The notes below the pieces were generated by a model that was not told the DNA's origin, made no database searches, and was given only the letters and a program-made list of their open reading frames with translations. A DNA stretch of 64,000 nt from the NCBI GenBank assembly GCA_035540495.1, contig DATLGL010000029.1, forward strand, positions 62,001 through 126,000, given 5' to 3'. Below, piece after piece: positions 41,587 to 50,976 of this stretch. Numbering within the stretch: the first letter of the stretch is position 1; each line of letters starts with the position of its first letter. The position numbers were made by a program, and so were the translations under genes. The DNA is from DASVEG01 sp035540495 (GTDB taxonomy: Bacteria; Actinomycetota; Acidimicrobiia; Acidimicrobiales; CADCTF01).

Positions 41587-41594
41587 CTCGGCGC

Positions 41595-41618
41595 TCGGCC
41601 CTCTCGACGCGGGGCCGA
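41595..41618 (+). terminator. Hairpin terminator candidate after acyl-CoA dehydrogenase
   Basis: TCGGCCC (41595-41601) pairs with GGGCCGA (41612-41618) across a 10-base loop, nine bases after the stop codon. No T-tract. The remaining 41619-41743 gap shows no further gene. Confidence 0.4.
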
Positions 41619-41743
41619 TGCAGCGCGACAATCGGCGACATCACCCAAGCGCGGCGGCGACGCTCCGCTCTGCGCCGCGTTCCCGTCGACCTGGGACGAC
41701 ATAGCCCCGCCGCGGTTGCGTGGCGGGTCGGGAAGGCGGGGGA

Positions 41744-43072
41744 ATGGAACTGATCACGCGCGACAGCTCCACCTACGACGTGGAGCGCGCCCTGCACAAC
41801 GGGATGATCGACAAGCGGCCGCGGGTGATCGCGAAATGCGCCACCGCCGCTGATGTCATCGATGCACTGGCGATGGCGAGAAGGGACCGGCTCGACGTCG
41901 CGGTCCGAGCCGGCGGCCACTCCGTTGCCGGCATGTCGTCGGTCGAAGACGGCCTCGTGATCGACGTGAGGCCGATGAAGTCGATCACGATCGATCCTGC
42001 AGCGATGACCGCAACGGTGGGGGCCGGGGTCACCTGGGGTGAGTTCGACGCAGCCGCGCAGGAGCATGGCCTCGCGACGACCGGCGGACGAGTGACGACG
42101 ACGGGGGTCGCGGGATTCACCCTCGGAGGAGGCTCGGGCTGGATCGAGCGCATGTACGGACTCGCGTGCGACAACCTCCTGGCCGTCGACCTCGTCATTG
42201 CCGACGGACGAGAAGTCCGCGCCAGCGAGGATGAGAACCCCGACCTGTTCTGGGCGCTGCACGGCGGCGGCGGGAACTTCGGCGTGGCGACGCGGTTGAC
42301 GTTCCGCCTGCATCGCGTAGGTCCCGAGGTCCTCGCCGGGCTGCTCGTGTGGCCGGGCGACGCCGGATTCGACGTAGGCCGCGCGTACCGAGACCTCGCC
42401 CACGCCGCGCCGGAGCCGCTCGGATCGGGCTTGGTGTTCCTCAGCGCCCCACCGGAGGACTTCATCCCAGAGCACCTGCAAGGCACGACGGTCGCGGCGG
42501 TGGCCGTCCTGTGGGCCGGTGACGTAGCGGCCGGCGAGGAAGTGATCCGTCCGCTTCGCGATCTGCGGCCGGCGGTCGACCTGGTCGGCCCCATGCCGTA
42601 CTGCCAGTTCCAAGGGATGCTCGACGATCCACCCGGCAACCGGAACTACTGGACGGCCGACTACCACGACAGCTTCGCCGACGATGCGGTCGACGTGTTC
42701 GTCAAGTACGGCCACGATCGGCCGTCACCGCTCGACCAGCAGATCCTCCTCCCGTGGGGTGGCGCGGTGGCGCGTGTGTCGGAGGACGCGACGCCGATGA
42801 CGAATCGCGGGACCGCGTGGATCACCCACCCGTTCGCGGTGTGGGAGGACGCCGCCGACGACGACGTGAACATCGAATGGGCGCGGGCGTTCCGTCGGGA
42901 CATCGCGGCCTTCACCAACGGCGGCACCTATCTCAACTTCATCGGCGACGAAGGCGAAGACCGCGTCCGCGCGGCATACGGCGAGCAGAAGTACGCGCGC
43001 CTGTCTCGCATCAAGGCGGAGTGGGATCCCGACAACGTCTTCAGGGGCAACCAGAACATCAGACCCGCCTGA
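41744..43072 (+). CDS. FAD-linked oxidase, berberine-bridge-enzyme-like
   Basis: 442 aa. PCMH-type FAD-binding domain: VAVRAGGHSVAGMSSVEDG contains the His that carries 8-alpha-histidyl FAD, and TTGVAGFTLGGGSGWIERMY and LFWALHGGGGNFGVATRLTF bind the cofactor. The C-terminal BBE motif NYWTADYHDSF and final RIKAEWDPDNVFRGNQNI are typical. The second, cysteinyl flavin link of bicovalent members seems absent, as no Cys lies at that position. Substrates in the family are sugars, alkaloids or aromatics. ATG 41744 has GGCGGGGGA just upstream. Confidence 0.85.
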   Translation: MELITRDSSTYDVERALHNGMIDKRPRVIAKCATAADVIDALAMARRDRLDVAVRAGGHSVAGMSSVEDGLVIDVRPMKSITIDPAAMTATVGAGVTWGEFDAAAQEHGLATTGGRVTTTGVAGFTLGGGSGWIERMYGLACDNLLAVDLVIADGREVRASEDENPDLFWALHGGGGNFGVATRLTFRLHRVGPEVLAGLLVWPGDAGFDVGRAYRDLAHAAPEPLGSGLVFLSAPPEDFIPEHLQGTTVAAVAVLWAGDVAAGEEVIRPLRDLRPAVDLVGPMPYCQFQGMLDDPPGNRNYWTADYHDSFADDAVDVFVKYGHDRPSPLDQQILLPWGGAVARVSEDATPMTNRGTAWITHPFAVWEDAADDDVNIEWARAFRRDIAAFTNGGTYLNFIGDEGEDRVRAAYGEQKYARLSRIKAEWDPDNVFRGNQNIRPA

Positions 43073-43208
43073 GCGGTCACCGGCTCGACAGGCAGGCACG
43101 AACGGGCGGTCAAATGCGCTCGTGCTGCGCGCGACTCCGAGCGATGCCTCTACCTCGAGGGGTGCGATGTTGGTCAGAACCTGTTCGATGGAGGACGCTG
43201 ACCGTCCG

Positions 43209-43496
43209 ATGCGAACCCGCCTACAGCGCCTCTTCGACGCGGTCTTCCGGAACCCGGAGACAGGTCGCGTGGTCATCGCGCAGCTTCCGAACCCACCTCT
43301 AGCGGTCTTCCTCGCGGCGACCGCTGTGCGCGTGCTGTTCGAGCCGGAGGGAGTTGTCGGCACGGTCGTCACGATGACCGGACGGACGGCGCTGCTCGTG
43401 TGGGCGGCGCTCGAGATCCTCTGGGGTGAGAGCCTCTTCCGCCGGTTCCTGGGTCTCGCCGTGCTCCTCGTCGTCGCCGTCGGCCTGTTGACGTAG
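43209..43496 (+). CDS. Small membrane protein, 95 aa
   Basis: N-terminal amphipathic part (MRTRLQRLFDAVFRNPETGR), then two or three membrane helices (PLAVFLAATAVRVLF, ALLVWAALEILWG, LGLAVLLVVAVGLLT). I place the start at ATG 43209; in-frame ATGs at 43167 and 43188 would add 7-14 residues. Proteins of this look are frequent and uncharacterised in actinobacteria. The 136-base gap before it shows no other gene. Confidence 0.55.
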   Translation: MRTRLQRLFDAVFRNPETGRVVIAQLPNPPLAVFLAATAVRVLFEPEGVVGTVVTMTGRTALLVWAALEILWGESLFRRFLGLAVLLVVAVGLLT

Positions 43497-43581
43497 GCGG
43501 CGGGAGCCTCGCGAGCTCGAGCGGGACCCGACACGCGATTGCGGTCTCGCTCCCGGTGGGCAACACTCACCGCAAACGTGA

Positions 43582-43607
43582 CGGAACGACGTTCCGCACA
43601 ACGGAAC
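43582..43607. promoter_or_regulatory. CGGAAC/GTTCCG triple half-site
   Basis: CGGAAC (43582-43587), three bases, GTTCCG (43591-43596) forming a 15-base palindrome-like element, then CGGAAC again at 43602-43607, just ahead of the carboxylesterase gene. The same hexamer is repeated upstream of the GT2 gene. Confidence 0.4.
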
Positions 43608-43618
43608 AAGGGGACCGG

Positions 43619-45175
43619 GTGGGGGACAGAGCGGACGCGAGAGCGGCCGAGATCGTCGAGACAGCGAACGGGCGCGTGCGGGGGACGCAGCAGGACGGCA
43701 TCCGCGTCTTCCGCGGCCTCCGCTACGGAGCCTCGACCGCGGGAGCGAACCGGTTCCGCCCGCCGCAGCCCGTCGAGCCGTGGACGGGCGTGCTCGACGC
43801 AACTGCGTACGGCGAGACCGCGCCGCAGACGTTCACCCGCCTCGCCCTCGGAGGTACGAAGGGCAACCGCCCGGCGATCGGTGAGGACTGCCTCTGCCTG
43901 AACGTCTGGACGCCCGCATGCGACGACGGGAAGCGGCCGGTGATGGTCTGGCTCCACGGCGGCGGGTTCGAGGCGGGCACAGGTTCCATGGCTCTCTACG
44001 ACGGTTCCAACGTCGCTCGTCGAGGCGACGTCGTCGTGGTGACGATCAACCACCGACTCAACGTCTTCGGCCACTGCCACCTGGCGGGCCTCGCCGGTGA
44101 GGAGTTCGCAGGCTCGGCGAACGCCGGGTACCTCGACGTGGTCGCCGCGCTGGAATGGGTGAGGGACAACATCTCCGCGTTCGGCGGCGACCCGGGGTGC
44201 GTCACGATCTACGGCCAGTCAGGCGGGGGTCGGAAGGTCAGCATCTCGATGGCCGCTCCTGCCGCGCGTGGCCTGTTCCACCGGGCGATCGTGCAGAGCG
44301 GGTCCCACCTCCGCCTGATCGAGCTCGACCGGGCGGAGGCGATGACTGCCGCGCTGCTCGACGCGCTCGAGATCCCGCACCAACAGGCGCGCCGGCTGCA
44401 GGACGTCCCGATGCAGACGCTGATCGACACCAGCGCCCGGATCCGCGGACGCTTCTCGCCGACGTTGGACGGCGTGGTGTTCGACCGCCACCCGTGGGCC
44501 CCGGACGCGCCGGCGCTGTCGGCTGACATCCCGATGATCGTCGGGACATGTCGCACCGAACTGTCGAACCAGGTCGGTTCGATGGATCCGTCGACCTTCG
44601 ACATCACCGAGACCGAACTGCCGTCCCGCCTCGAGCGGTACGTCGATGCGGGAGACGTCCCGGCGCTGGTCGACCTCGTCCGGCAGTCGTCCCCCGACGC
44701 GCCTGCGCCAGAGGTCTTCTTCACGATCATCACGGCTCGCGGCTACTGGCTCGACAGCGTGATGCAGACCGAACGGAAGGCAGCCCAAGCGACGGAGGGG
44801 GGAGCGCCCGTCTACTCCTATCGTCTGATGTGGCGGACGCCGGTGGAGGGTGGCCGGCGCATCAGCCCGCACTCGCTCGATCTGCCGTTCGTGTTCGACA
44901 ACGTCACCATCGCTCCGGACATGGTCGGGCCGCCGACCGACGAGACCGCAGCCATGGCCGGCGCGATGAGCGAGTCGTGGATCGCGTTCGCCCGCACCGG
45001 CGATCCGAACCACGCAGCGATCCCCGAGTGGGCGCCGTACGACGTCGATCGGCGAGCGGTGCTGCACTTCGATGTTCCCCCGGTCGCCGTCGACGACCCC
45101 CACCGAGGCGAGCGGCTCGCCATGAGCCGCTACGACACCCAGCAGGCGCGGGGCCGCGTGCTCCACCGCTCGTAG
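43619..45175 (+). CDS. Type B carboxylesterase
   Basis: 518 aa alpha/beta hydrolase that cleaves carboxylic esters. The family block DCLCLNVWTP and the oxyanion-hole WLHGGGFEAGTG precede the nucleophile S201 in IYGQSGGGRKV; the catalytic His lies in SPHSLDLPFVFDN. No signal peptide, so it is cytoplasmic. GTG 43619 follows AAGGGGA; the upstream GTG at 43556 adds an unlikely charged tail. It lies 19 bases before a second hydrolase and shares its transcript. Confidence 0.85.
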   Translation: MGDRADARAAEIVETANGRVRGTQQDGIRVFRGLRYGASTAGANRFRPPQPVEPWTGVLDATAYGETAPQTFTRLALGGTKGNRPAIGEDCLCLNVWTPACDDGKRPVMVWLHGGGFEAGTGSMALYDGSNVARRGDVVVVTINHRLNVFGHCHLAGLAGEEFAGSANAGYLDVVAALEWVRDNISAFGGDPGCVTIYGQSGGGRKVSISMAAPAARGLFHRAIVQSGSHLRLIELDRAEAMTAALLDALEIPHQQARRLQDVPMQTLIDTSARIRGRFSPTLDGVVFDRHPWAPDAPALSADIPMIVGTCRTELSNQVGSMDPSTFDITETELPSRLERYVDAGDVPALVDLVRQSSPDAPAPEVFFTIITARGYWLDSVMQTERKAAQATEGGAPVYSYRLMWRTPVEGGRRISPHSLDLPFVFDNVTIAPDMVGPPTDETAAMAGAMSESWIAFARTGDPNHAAIPEWAPYDVDRRAVLHFDVPPVAVDDPHRGERLAMSRYDTQQARGRVLHRS

Positions 45176-45194
45176 TCGAGGAGAGAAAGAAGCC

Positions 45195-45977
45195 ATGCAG
45201 ATCGTCAGCGAGAAGATCGAGGGCGGCGTCATCCGTCGCCGCTTCGACCTCACCGTCGAAGGACAGGTCGTCCCGGGCCTGCACTGGTCGCCCGAAGGGG
45301 AAGCGCCGAGGGCCACGATCCTGTTCGGCCACGGCGGGTTCCAGAGCAAGGAGGCGCCGAACATCGTCGCCATGGCCGAGTCGATGGCCAAGGAACAGCG
45401 GTTCGCCAGCATCGCCCTCGACGCGCCGCGGCACGGCGATCGCCGTACCGATGAGCAGATCCGCCAGCAGGAGGAGACGCTTCGACGCCTGCGGGAGCAG
45501 GGCGTCGACCGCAGGAGCGCGGACGGTGCGCGTCCGTCGCCCGACTCCAGCACGACCGACGCCGGCGAGGCGCGAGAGCCACGCATGGTGCGCGAGTGGA
45601 AGGCGCTGCTCGACACCATCGAGGCGGGGAGCGACCTCAGCGCGAGCGGTCCCTATGGCTACTGGGGCGTCTCCATGGGTGCTCGCTACGGCATCCCGCT
45701 CGCCGCCACCGAGCCGCGCATCCAGGCCGCGGTGTTCGGCCTCTTCGGGTTGATGCCCGATCCGACGTTCCGCTCGCAGGTGGAGTCGATCACGATCCCG
45801 CTGCTCTTCCTCTTCCAGTACCACGACGAACTGATGACGCCGGAGGCCGGTCTCGCGCTCTGGGAGGCGTTCGGGTCGAAGGAGAAGACGATGCACATCA
45901 ACCCCGGACCCCACGTCGGGGTGCCGACCTTCGAGCGGCAGTCGTCCGCCGCGTTCTTCGCCCGCCACCTGGGCTGA
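45195..45977 (+). CDS. Alpha/beta hydrolase, dienelactone-hydrolase-like
   Basis: 260 aa. HGGFQSKEAPNI gives the oxyanion turn, S160 in WGVSMGARYG is the nucleophile, D in QYHDELMTP and H in GPHVGVPTF complete the triad. A charged, Ser/Asp-rich insertion (about 90-130) acts as a lid. A good ribosome-binding site (GAGGAGAG) precedes the ATG. With the upstream carboxylesterase it probably degrades an ester or lactone; the convergent IclR regulator could control this pair, since IclR proteins often govern aromatic or ester catabolism. Confidence 0.85.
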   Translation: MQIVSEKIEGGVIRRRFDLTVEGQVVPGLHWSPEGEAPRATILFGHGGFQSKEAPNIVAMAESMAKEQRFASIALDAPRHGDRRTDEQIRQQEETLRRLREQGVDRRSADGARPSPDSSTTDAGEAREPRMVREWKALLDTIEAGSDLSASGPYGYWGVSMGARYGIPLAATEPRIQAAVFGLFGLMPDPTFRSQVESITIPLLFLFQYHDELMTPEAGLALWEAFGSKEKTMHINPGPHVGVPTFERQSSAAFFARHLG

Positions 45978-46000
45978 GCGCACGGGTGGCGCCGGCCTTG

Positions 46001-46780
46001 CTACCGGATCGCTTCGCCGATCCGCGCCGCCGCCACCAGGAGCGCTTCGACGATCGCGTCCTGCCGATCGCGATCGAGACGCTGTGCCGGCGTTGACACG
46101 GTGACGCCCGCGACGGGTTCGCCGGTGCTGCGGCGGACGGCCGTCGCGATCCCGACGATGCCGCGATCGGTTCGTCCACGTCCGACGAGGTAGCCATCGC
46201 GGCGGGCTTTGCGAAGGTCGGCTCGGGCGCGGTCGACGTCGAGCACGCCGTCGCCAACGCGGGCGGCCACTCGCTCGATCACCGCGACCGCCTCGTCGTC
46301 CGGCGCGTACGCCAGCATCACCCGACCGGCAGCGGTCATCGGCGCCGGCACGCGTGATCCCACGCGCGTGGTGAACCCCATGGGGCGAGGCGAGGTGATC
46401 TTCTCGAGGTAGAGGACGTCGTCGCCGTCGCGCACCGACAAGCTGACGGTCTCGCCGGTGGTGTGGTGGAGCTCGGGCAAGATCGTCGCCGCAGCGAGCT
46501 TCACGGGCACGGCACCGGCCACGGTCGATCCGAGCTCCCAGAGCTTGAGCGTCGCCGCGTACTGCGTCGTGTCAGGGTCCTGGCTGACGAAGCCGAGCTC
46601 TGCGAGCGTCTGAAGCACGCGGTGCAGCGAGCTCTTCTGCATCTGCAGGTCCGCCGCCAGGTGACTGATGCGGACGGGACCGTCGGCCCGGGCGAGTGCT
46701 TCGAGGACGCGCAGCCCTTTGCCGAGCGCGGTGTCGATGGCGTCCACGCGGCCATTGTTCCCGACGCGACTGTTGACCAC
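46001..46780 (-). CDS. IclR family transcriptional regulator
   Basis: 259 aa. N-terminal winged helix (about 15-80: ISHLAADLQMQKSSLHRVLQ) and C-terminal IclR effector domain (about 85-255: TGETVSLSVRDGDDVLYLEK, with the expected MTAAGRVMLA). A GTG at the VDAIDTALGKGL codon, about 12 residues later, is another possible start. It follows the DUF2254 gene by ten bases on the same strand, so the two may be one transcript. Confidence 0.85.
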   Translation of the reverse strand: MVNSRVGNNGRVDAIDTALGKGLRVLEALARADGPVRISHLAADLQMQKSSLHRVLQTLAELGFVSQDPDTTQYAATLKLWELGSTVAGAVPVKLAAATILPELHHTTGETVSLSVRDGDDVLYLEKITSPRPMGFTTRVGSRVPAPMTAAGRVMLAYAPDDEAVAVIERVAARVGDGVLDVDRARADLRKARRDGYLVGRGRTDRGIVGIATAVRRSTGEPVAGVTVSTPAQRLDRDRQDAIVEALLVAAARIGEAIR

Positions 46781-46790
46781 GAAGGTCCGC

Positions 46791-48122
46791 TCAGCCTGCC
46801 TGCGCGATCACCTCTTCGATTCGAGCCCGCAGCTCGTACACCTCGTCGAGGTCGGACGGGTCGATCGCGGCTCGTTCTGCCGCGGCGACGGCCAGCCTCA
46901 TGTGCTCGCAGATCTCCTCCCGATGCCGACCCGGGCTGTCGGCGACGGCGACGTCGAGGACCACCCGGAGCAACTCGGTCATCACCGCGGCGTCGGCTGC
47001 GCCGTACCGCCGGATCTGATCGAGGGCGAGGTCGAGGTACTCGCCGAACGACGGTCCTGGGATCAACACCCGGGCCACACGGTCGTCGTCGTAGCCCGTC
47101 CGGTCACCGAGACGAGCACGCGCGATCCGCACCAACAGATGAGCGAGGTGACCGAGCGCATGCGTCGCGGTCGTCGGATCGTTGACGCCGGGCGACAGCG
47201 CCTTGACCGCTACGTCGACGAGCTGGCGCAACCCGAACGCCACGTCTTCCTGCATCGTGCGCTCGTAGCCGATCTGCACGCTCCGTTGGATCGCGTCGAC
47301 GAGCGGTCGCGGTACCTCAAGGTCTCCGTCGAGGATCCGAACCCGCGCCAGGGGAGCGTCCTCGATCACGCGATCGCCGATCGGCCGCTCCACGTGGACG
47401 ATCGCGCCCACTCCAGCGGCGGCACGCGCGATCCGCCGCTCGTCGACGGCCTGGATGAATCCCGAGCGCGGAGACGGCACGATCGCAGGACCCGGTTCGA
47501 CGTCAAGTGCGACGTCGTGGCCGGGGTGAAGATCGACCAACGCGTCGATCACCTCACACGTGTCCTCGTTCACTTCGCGCATGAGGCTGTCGATCCGGAT
47601 CGCACGGGCGATGTGGTCGATGAAGAAGACGAGCGCAGCGACGCTCGCCGCGCCGAGCACGTACGCGCCCGTCACCGCGATCCTCGGGACGTCTCCCGCC
47701 TCGGCGCCGGCTCCGGACGACACGCCGCGCAGCACCACGAGGCAGTAGGCGAAGGTCGCGAGGAAGATCGCGAGCACGAGCTGGTTGCTGACGTCGCGGA
47801 GGAACGTCCGCAGCAGTCGAGGCGAGAACTGCGTCGAAGCGAGCTGCAGCGTGACGACCGTGAGGGAGAACACGACGCCGGTCACGGTGATCACCGATCC
47901 GGCGATCGTTTGGAGGATGGCTCGCGCGCTCTCCGCTCCGCCGGGAAAGGCGGCTCGCGACAGCAGCCCCTCGTCGCCGACGTCGACCCGGCTGAGGAAC
48001 GCAGCCACCACGACGGCACCCGCGACGGCGACGGCGGGCACGAACCACAGCGACGCTCGCAGTTGCTCGACCCGCGCCGCGCGAAGGATGCGAGCTAGGA
48101 GCGGTGGCTGCGGGGCTGACAC
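46791..48122 (-). CDS. DUF2254 family membrane protein
   Basis: 443 aa. Four membrane helices in the first 190 residues (LWFVPAVAVAGAVVVAAFL; SVITVTGVVFSLTVVTLQLA with TQFSPRLLRTFLRD; LAIFLATFAYCLVVLRG; VLGAASVAALVFFIDHI) and a cytoplasmic helical domain with SPGVNDPTTATHALGHL. This is the DUF2254 family of unknown function. GTG 48122 is six bases after TAGAGC, a weak -10. Divergent from the hybrid histidine kinase. Confidence 0.85.
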   Translation of the reverse strand: MSAPQPPLLARILRAARVEQLRASLWFVPAVAVAGAVVVAAFLSRVDVGDEGLLSRAAFPGGAESARAILQTIAGSVITVTGVVFSLTVVTLQLASTQFSPRLLRTFLRDVSNQLVLAIFLATFAYCLVVLRGVSSGAGAEAGDVPRIAVTGAYVLGAASVAALVFFIDHIARAIRIDSLMREVNEDTCEVIDALVDLHPGHDVALDVEPGPAIVPSPRSGFIQAVDERRIARAAAGVGAIVHVERPIGDRVIEDAPLARVRILDGDLEVPRPLVDAIQRSVQIGYERTMQEDVAFGLRQLVDVAVKALSPGVNDPTTATHALGHLAHLLVRIARARLGDRTGYDDDRVARVLIPGPSFGEYLDLALDQIRRYGAADAAVMTELLRVVLDVAVADSPGRHREEICEHMRLAVAAAERAAIDPSDLDEVYELRARIEEVIAQAG

Positions 48123-48177
48123 GCGGCGGCTCTACCCGCCCGCCACGGCAGCGGCTCATCGAACACGCGCCGGTCGG

Positions 48178-48183
48178 TACCCT
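48178..48183 (+). promoter_or_regulatory. -10 element TACCCT, leaderless promoter
   Basis: TACCCT six bases before GTG 48190 of the hybrid histidine kinase. It overrules the much longer open frame upstream, which is antisense to the DUF2254 gene. Confidence 0.6.
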
Positions 48184-48189
48184 CCGAGC

Positions 48190-50976
48190 GTGGGTTCCGC
48201 CCATCCCTCCGTCGCGCCGATCCCGGCGCACGAAGACCGTCGGCTCGACGCGCTCCGGCGGTACGAGGTGCTCGACACGGCGCCCGAAGCCGCGTTCGAC
48301 GGCATCGCCCGCCTCGCCGCTCGCGTCCTCGGCACTCCCATGGCGCTCGTTTCGCTCGTCGACGAGTCGCGCCAGTGGTTCAAGGCGAGGGTCGGGATCA
48401 CGACGACCCAGACCTCACGGGACGTCGCCTTCTGCGCTCACGCGGTCGCCGCGCCCGGCGACATCCTCGAGGTGCGTGACGCCGCCGTCGACCCGCGGTT
48501 CGCCGACAACCCGTTCGTGGTCGACCATCCGCATGTCCGCTTCTACGCCGGCGCACCGCTGATCACACCGGAGGGCGACGCGATCGGGACTCTCTGCGTG
48601 CTCGACCGGGAAGTTCGCGAGCTCACCGCGCAGCAGCGTGAAGACCTGCGCGTCCTGGCCGATCTCGTCGTCACACAACTAGAGCTCCGCCGGCTCGCGA
48701 GCGAGTTGCGCGACGAAGAAGAGCGGATGGAGGCGTTGCTCCAGCACGCGTCCGACGTCGTGACGGTGCTCGACGACTCCGGGACCGTCCGGTACGCGAG
48801 CCCGGCAACCAACGACCTCATCGGTGTTCCACCAGAAGACCGGCTGGGGCGCACGGTCCTCGACATCCTCCATCCCGACGACGAGCCCCTGGTACGAGCG
48901 TGGTTCGTCGAGCTGCTCCGGGTTCCGGGCTCGACCGCGCGCGTCGACGCGAGGCTGCGTCACGCCGATGGCACCTGGCGCCACGTCGAGGCGGTGGCGG
49001 TCAACAGCCTCCATGACCCGGCCGTGTCCGGCATCGTGCTCACGATCCGTGACGTCACCGCGCGCCGGCGGGCGGAAGAAGCGACCGCGAACGCGCGCGA
49101 CGAGGCGATGCGTAGCTCCGCGTTGAAGTCGAACTTCCTCGCCACGATGAGCCACGAGATCCGCACGCCCCTCAACGCCGTCATCGGCATGACGGGCTTG
49201 CTCCTCGACACCGAGCTCGACGACAACCAGCGTCTGTACGCGAGGTCGGTACGAACGGCGGGTGAGTCACTGCTCACGTTGCTGAACGACATCCTCGACC
49301 TCTCGAAGATCGAGGCCGGGCGCGCCGAGCTCGAGCTCCTCGACTTCGAGCTGGCCACGGTCGTGGAGGACGTCGCCGACCTGTTCGCCGAGACGGCGCG
49401 TTCGAAGTCGATCGAGCTGATGGTCTTCACCGACGTCGACCTGCCGAACGTCGTCCACGGCGACCCGAGCCGCCTTCGGCAGGTGCTCACCAACCTGTTG
49501 GGCAACGCGGTGAAGTTCACGCAGCGGGGCGAGGTCGTCGTGAGTGCGACGCAGGTGCGATCAGGAGGCGGGCACGACGCGCCGCTCGTGCGCTTCGAGG
49601 TCCGAGACACCGGAATCGGAATGAGCCAGGCCCAGCGCGACCGGTTGTTCGAGCCGTTCGCTCAGGCGGACGCATCGACCACCCGGCGCTTCGGGGGAAC
49701 GGGCCTCGGGCTCGCCATCTCTCGTGAGCTCGTTGCGCTGATGGGCGGCGAGTTGACCGTGGAGTCGGAGCAGGGGGTCGGAAGCACGTTCGCGTTCTCG
49801 ATCCCGCTGCCACCGGTGGCGACCCGGGCCGCCGCACCGGACGGGCTCCGCGGCCGCCACGTGCTCGTGGTCGACGACAACGCCACGAACTGCCTCCTGC
49901 TCGAGCGCATGCTCGAACAGATCGGGCTCCGGGTGACCACCTCGACCTCCGCCGGCGACGCGTTGCCGATCGTCGCGTCGACCGGGTGCGAAATCGTCGT
50001 CACCGACCTGCACATGCCGGGCATCGACGGTCTCGAGCTCGCCGCCGGCATCCGCGGCATTCCCGTCATCCTGCTGACGTCGGGCGGTATGGAGCCGAGG
50101 ACGCTCCCCGACAGCATCGTGGCGCGCCTGTCGAAGCCCGTCCGGCTGTCGGAGCTGGTGCTCGCACTCGCTCGTGCGCTCGCCCTCCAGGTCGACGACG
50201 ATCAGCCGGAGCTCACCGCAGAGAGGAGCTTCGACGGGCGGCATGGCGGTGGTCGCCGGGTGCTCGTCGTCGAGGACCACGCCGTCAACCAGCTCGTCAT
50301 GGCCCGCGTGCTGGAGAAGCTCGGCTACGTGGCGGACGTCGCCGGCAACGGGCTCGAAGCGGTGGAGGCCGTCGCCAGCGTCGGCTACGACGCGGTGCTC
50401 ATGGACGTCCAGATGCCCGAGCTCGACGGCTACGGCGCCACCAGGCGCATCCGCGCGCTCGAGCAGGCAGCGAACCGCCGGCGCGTGCCGATCATCGCGA
50501 TGACGGCGTCTGCGATAGCGGGCGAGCAGGAGCGGTGCCTGGCGGCCGGGATGGACGACTACCTCAGCAAGCCCGTTCGGCCGCCCGACGTCGCCCACAT
50601 GTTGCAGCGGTGGATCACGGTGGGCACCGAGGGGCTCGTCGATCGCGCGCAGTTCGACATGCTGCGCGTCCTCTACGGCGACGAGCGGGAGCTCGACGAA
50701 GCGGTCGCGGCCTTCGGCACCGAGCTGCACGCCCTCGTCAGCGGAATCCTCGACGCGCTCGCAGTCGACGACACCTCGACCGCAGCACGACTGGCGCACA
50801 CGCTCGCCGGCAGCGCGGGCACCCTCGGCTCCTCCGCGCTCGCGGCCGAGGCTCGCAACGTCGAGCAGGCGCTCGATGGCGGCGACGTACGAACAGCCGT
50901 CGGCATCGCCCGCGCGATGACCGACCTCTGCGATCGATCGGTCGCTCAGCTCGCCTCGCTGGTGGACGGCGGCTGA
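48190..50976 (+). CDS. Hybrid sensor histidine kinase (GAF-PAS-HisKA-HATPase-REC-REC-Hpt)
   Basis: 928 aa, no membrane helix, so a cytoplasmic sensor. Order: GAF (about 20-170), PAS (about 180-290, LLQHASDVVTVLDDSGTVRY), HisKA with H322 in TMSHEIRTPLNAVIGM, ATPase domain (GNAVKFTQRGEV, TGLGLAISRELVALMGGELT), a first receiver with D606 (VVTDLHMPGIDG), a second with D739 (VLMDVQMPELDG) and an Hpt domain with H870 (RLAHTLAGSAGTLGSS). It can run a full phosphorelay internally. The first receiver is short. GTG 48190 is placed by a leaderless promoter. It overlaps the response regulator gene by one base. Confidence 0.9.
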   Translation: MGSAHPSVAPIPAHEDRRLDALRRYEVLDTAPEAAFDGIARLAARVLGTPMALVSLVDESRQWFKARVGITTTQTSRDVAFCAHAVAAPGDILEVRDAAVDPRFADNPFVVDHPHVRFYAGAPLITPEGDAIGTLCVLDREVRELTAQQREDLRVLADLVVTQLELRRLASELRDEEERMEALLQHASDVVTVLDDSGTVRYASPATNDLIGVPPEDRLGRTVLDILHPDDEPLVRAWFVELLRVPGSTARVDARLRHADGTWRHVEAVAVNSLHDPAVSGIVLTIRDVTARRRAEEATANARDEAMRSSALKSNFLATMSHEIRTPLNAVIGMTGLLLDTELDDNQRLYARSVRTAGESLLTLLNDILDLSKIEAGRAELELLDFELATVVEDVADLFAETARSKSIELMVFTDVDLPNVVHGDPSRLRQVLTNLLGNAVKFTQRGEVVVSATQVRSGGGHDAPLVRFEVRDTGIGMSQAQRDRLFEPFAQADASTTRRFGGTGLGLAISRELVALMGGELTVESEQGVGSTFAFSIPLPPVATRAAAPDGLRGRHVLVVDDNATNCLLLERMLEQIGLRVTTSTSAGDALPIVASTGCEIVVTDLHMPGIDGLELAAGIRGIPVILLTSGGMEPRTLPDSIVARLSKPVRLSELVLALARALALQVDDDQPELTAERSFDGRHGGGRRVLVVEDHAVNQLVMARVLEKLGYVADVAGNGLEAVEAVASVGYDAVLMDVQMPELDGYGATRRIRALEQAANRRRVPIIAMTASAIAGEQERCLAAGMDDYLSKPVRPPDVAHMLQRWITVGTEGLVDRAQFDMLRVLYGDERELDEAVAAFGTELHALVSGILDALAVDDTSTAARLAHTLAGSAGTLGSSALAAEARNVEQALDGGDVRTAVGIARAMTDLCDRSVAQLASLVDGG

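Noticed and set aside
47785..48189. A 135-residue extension of the hybrid kinase
   Set aside because: Antisense to DUF2254; the -10 before GTG 48190 gives a normal GAF start.
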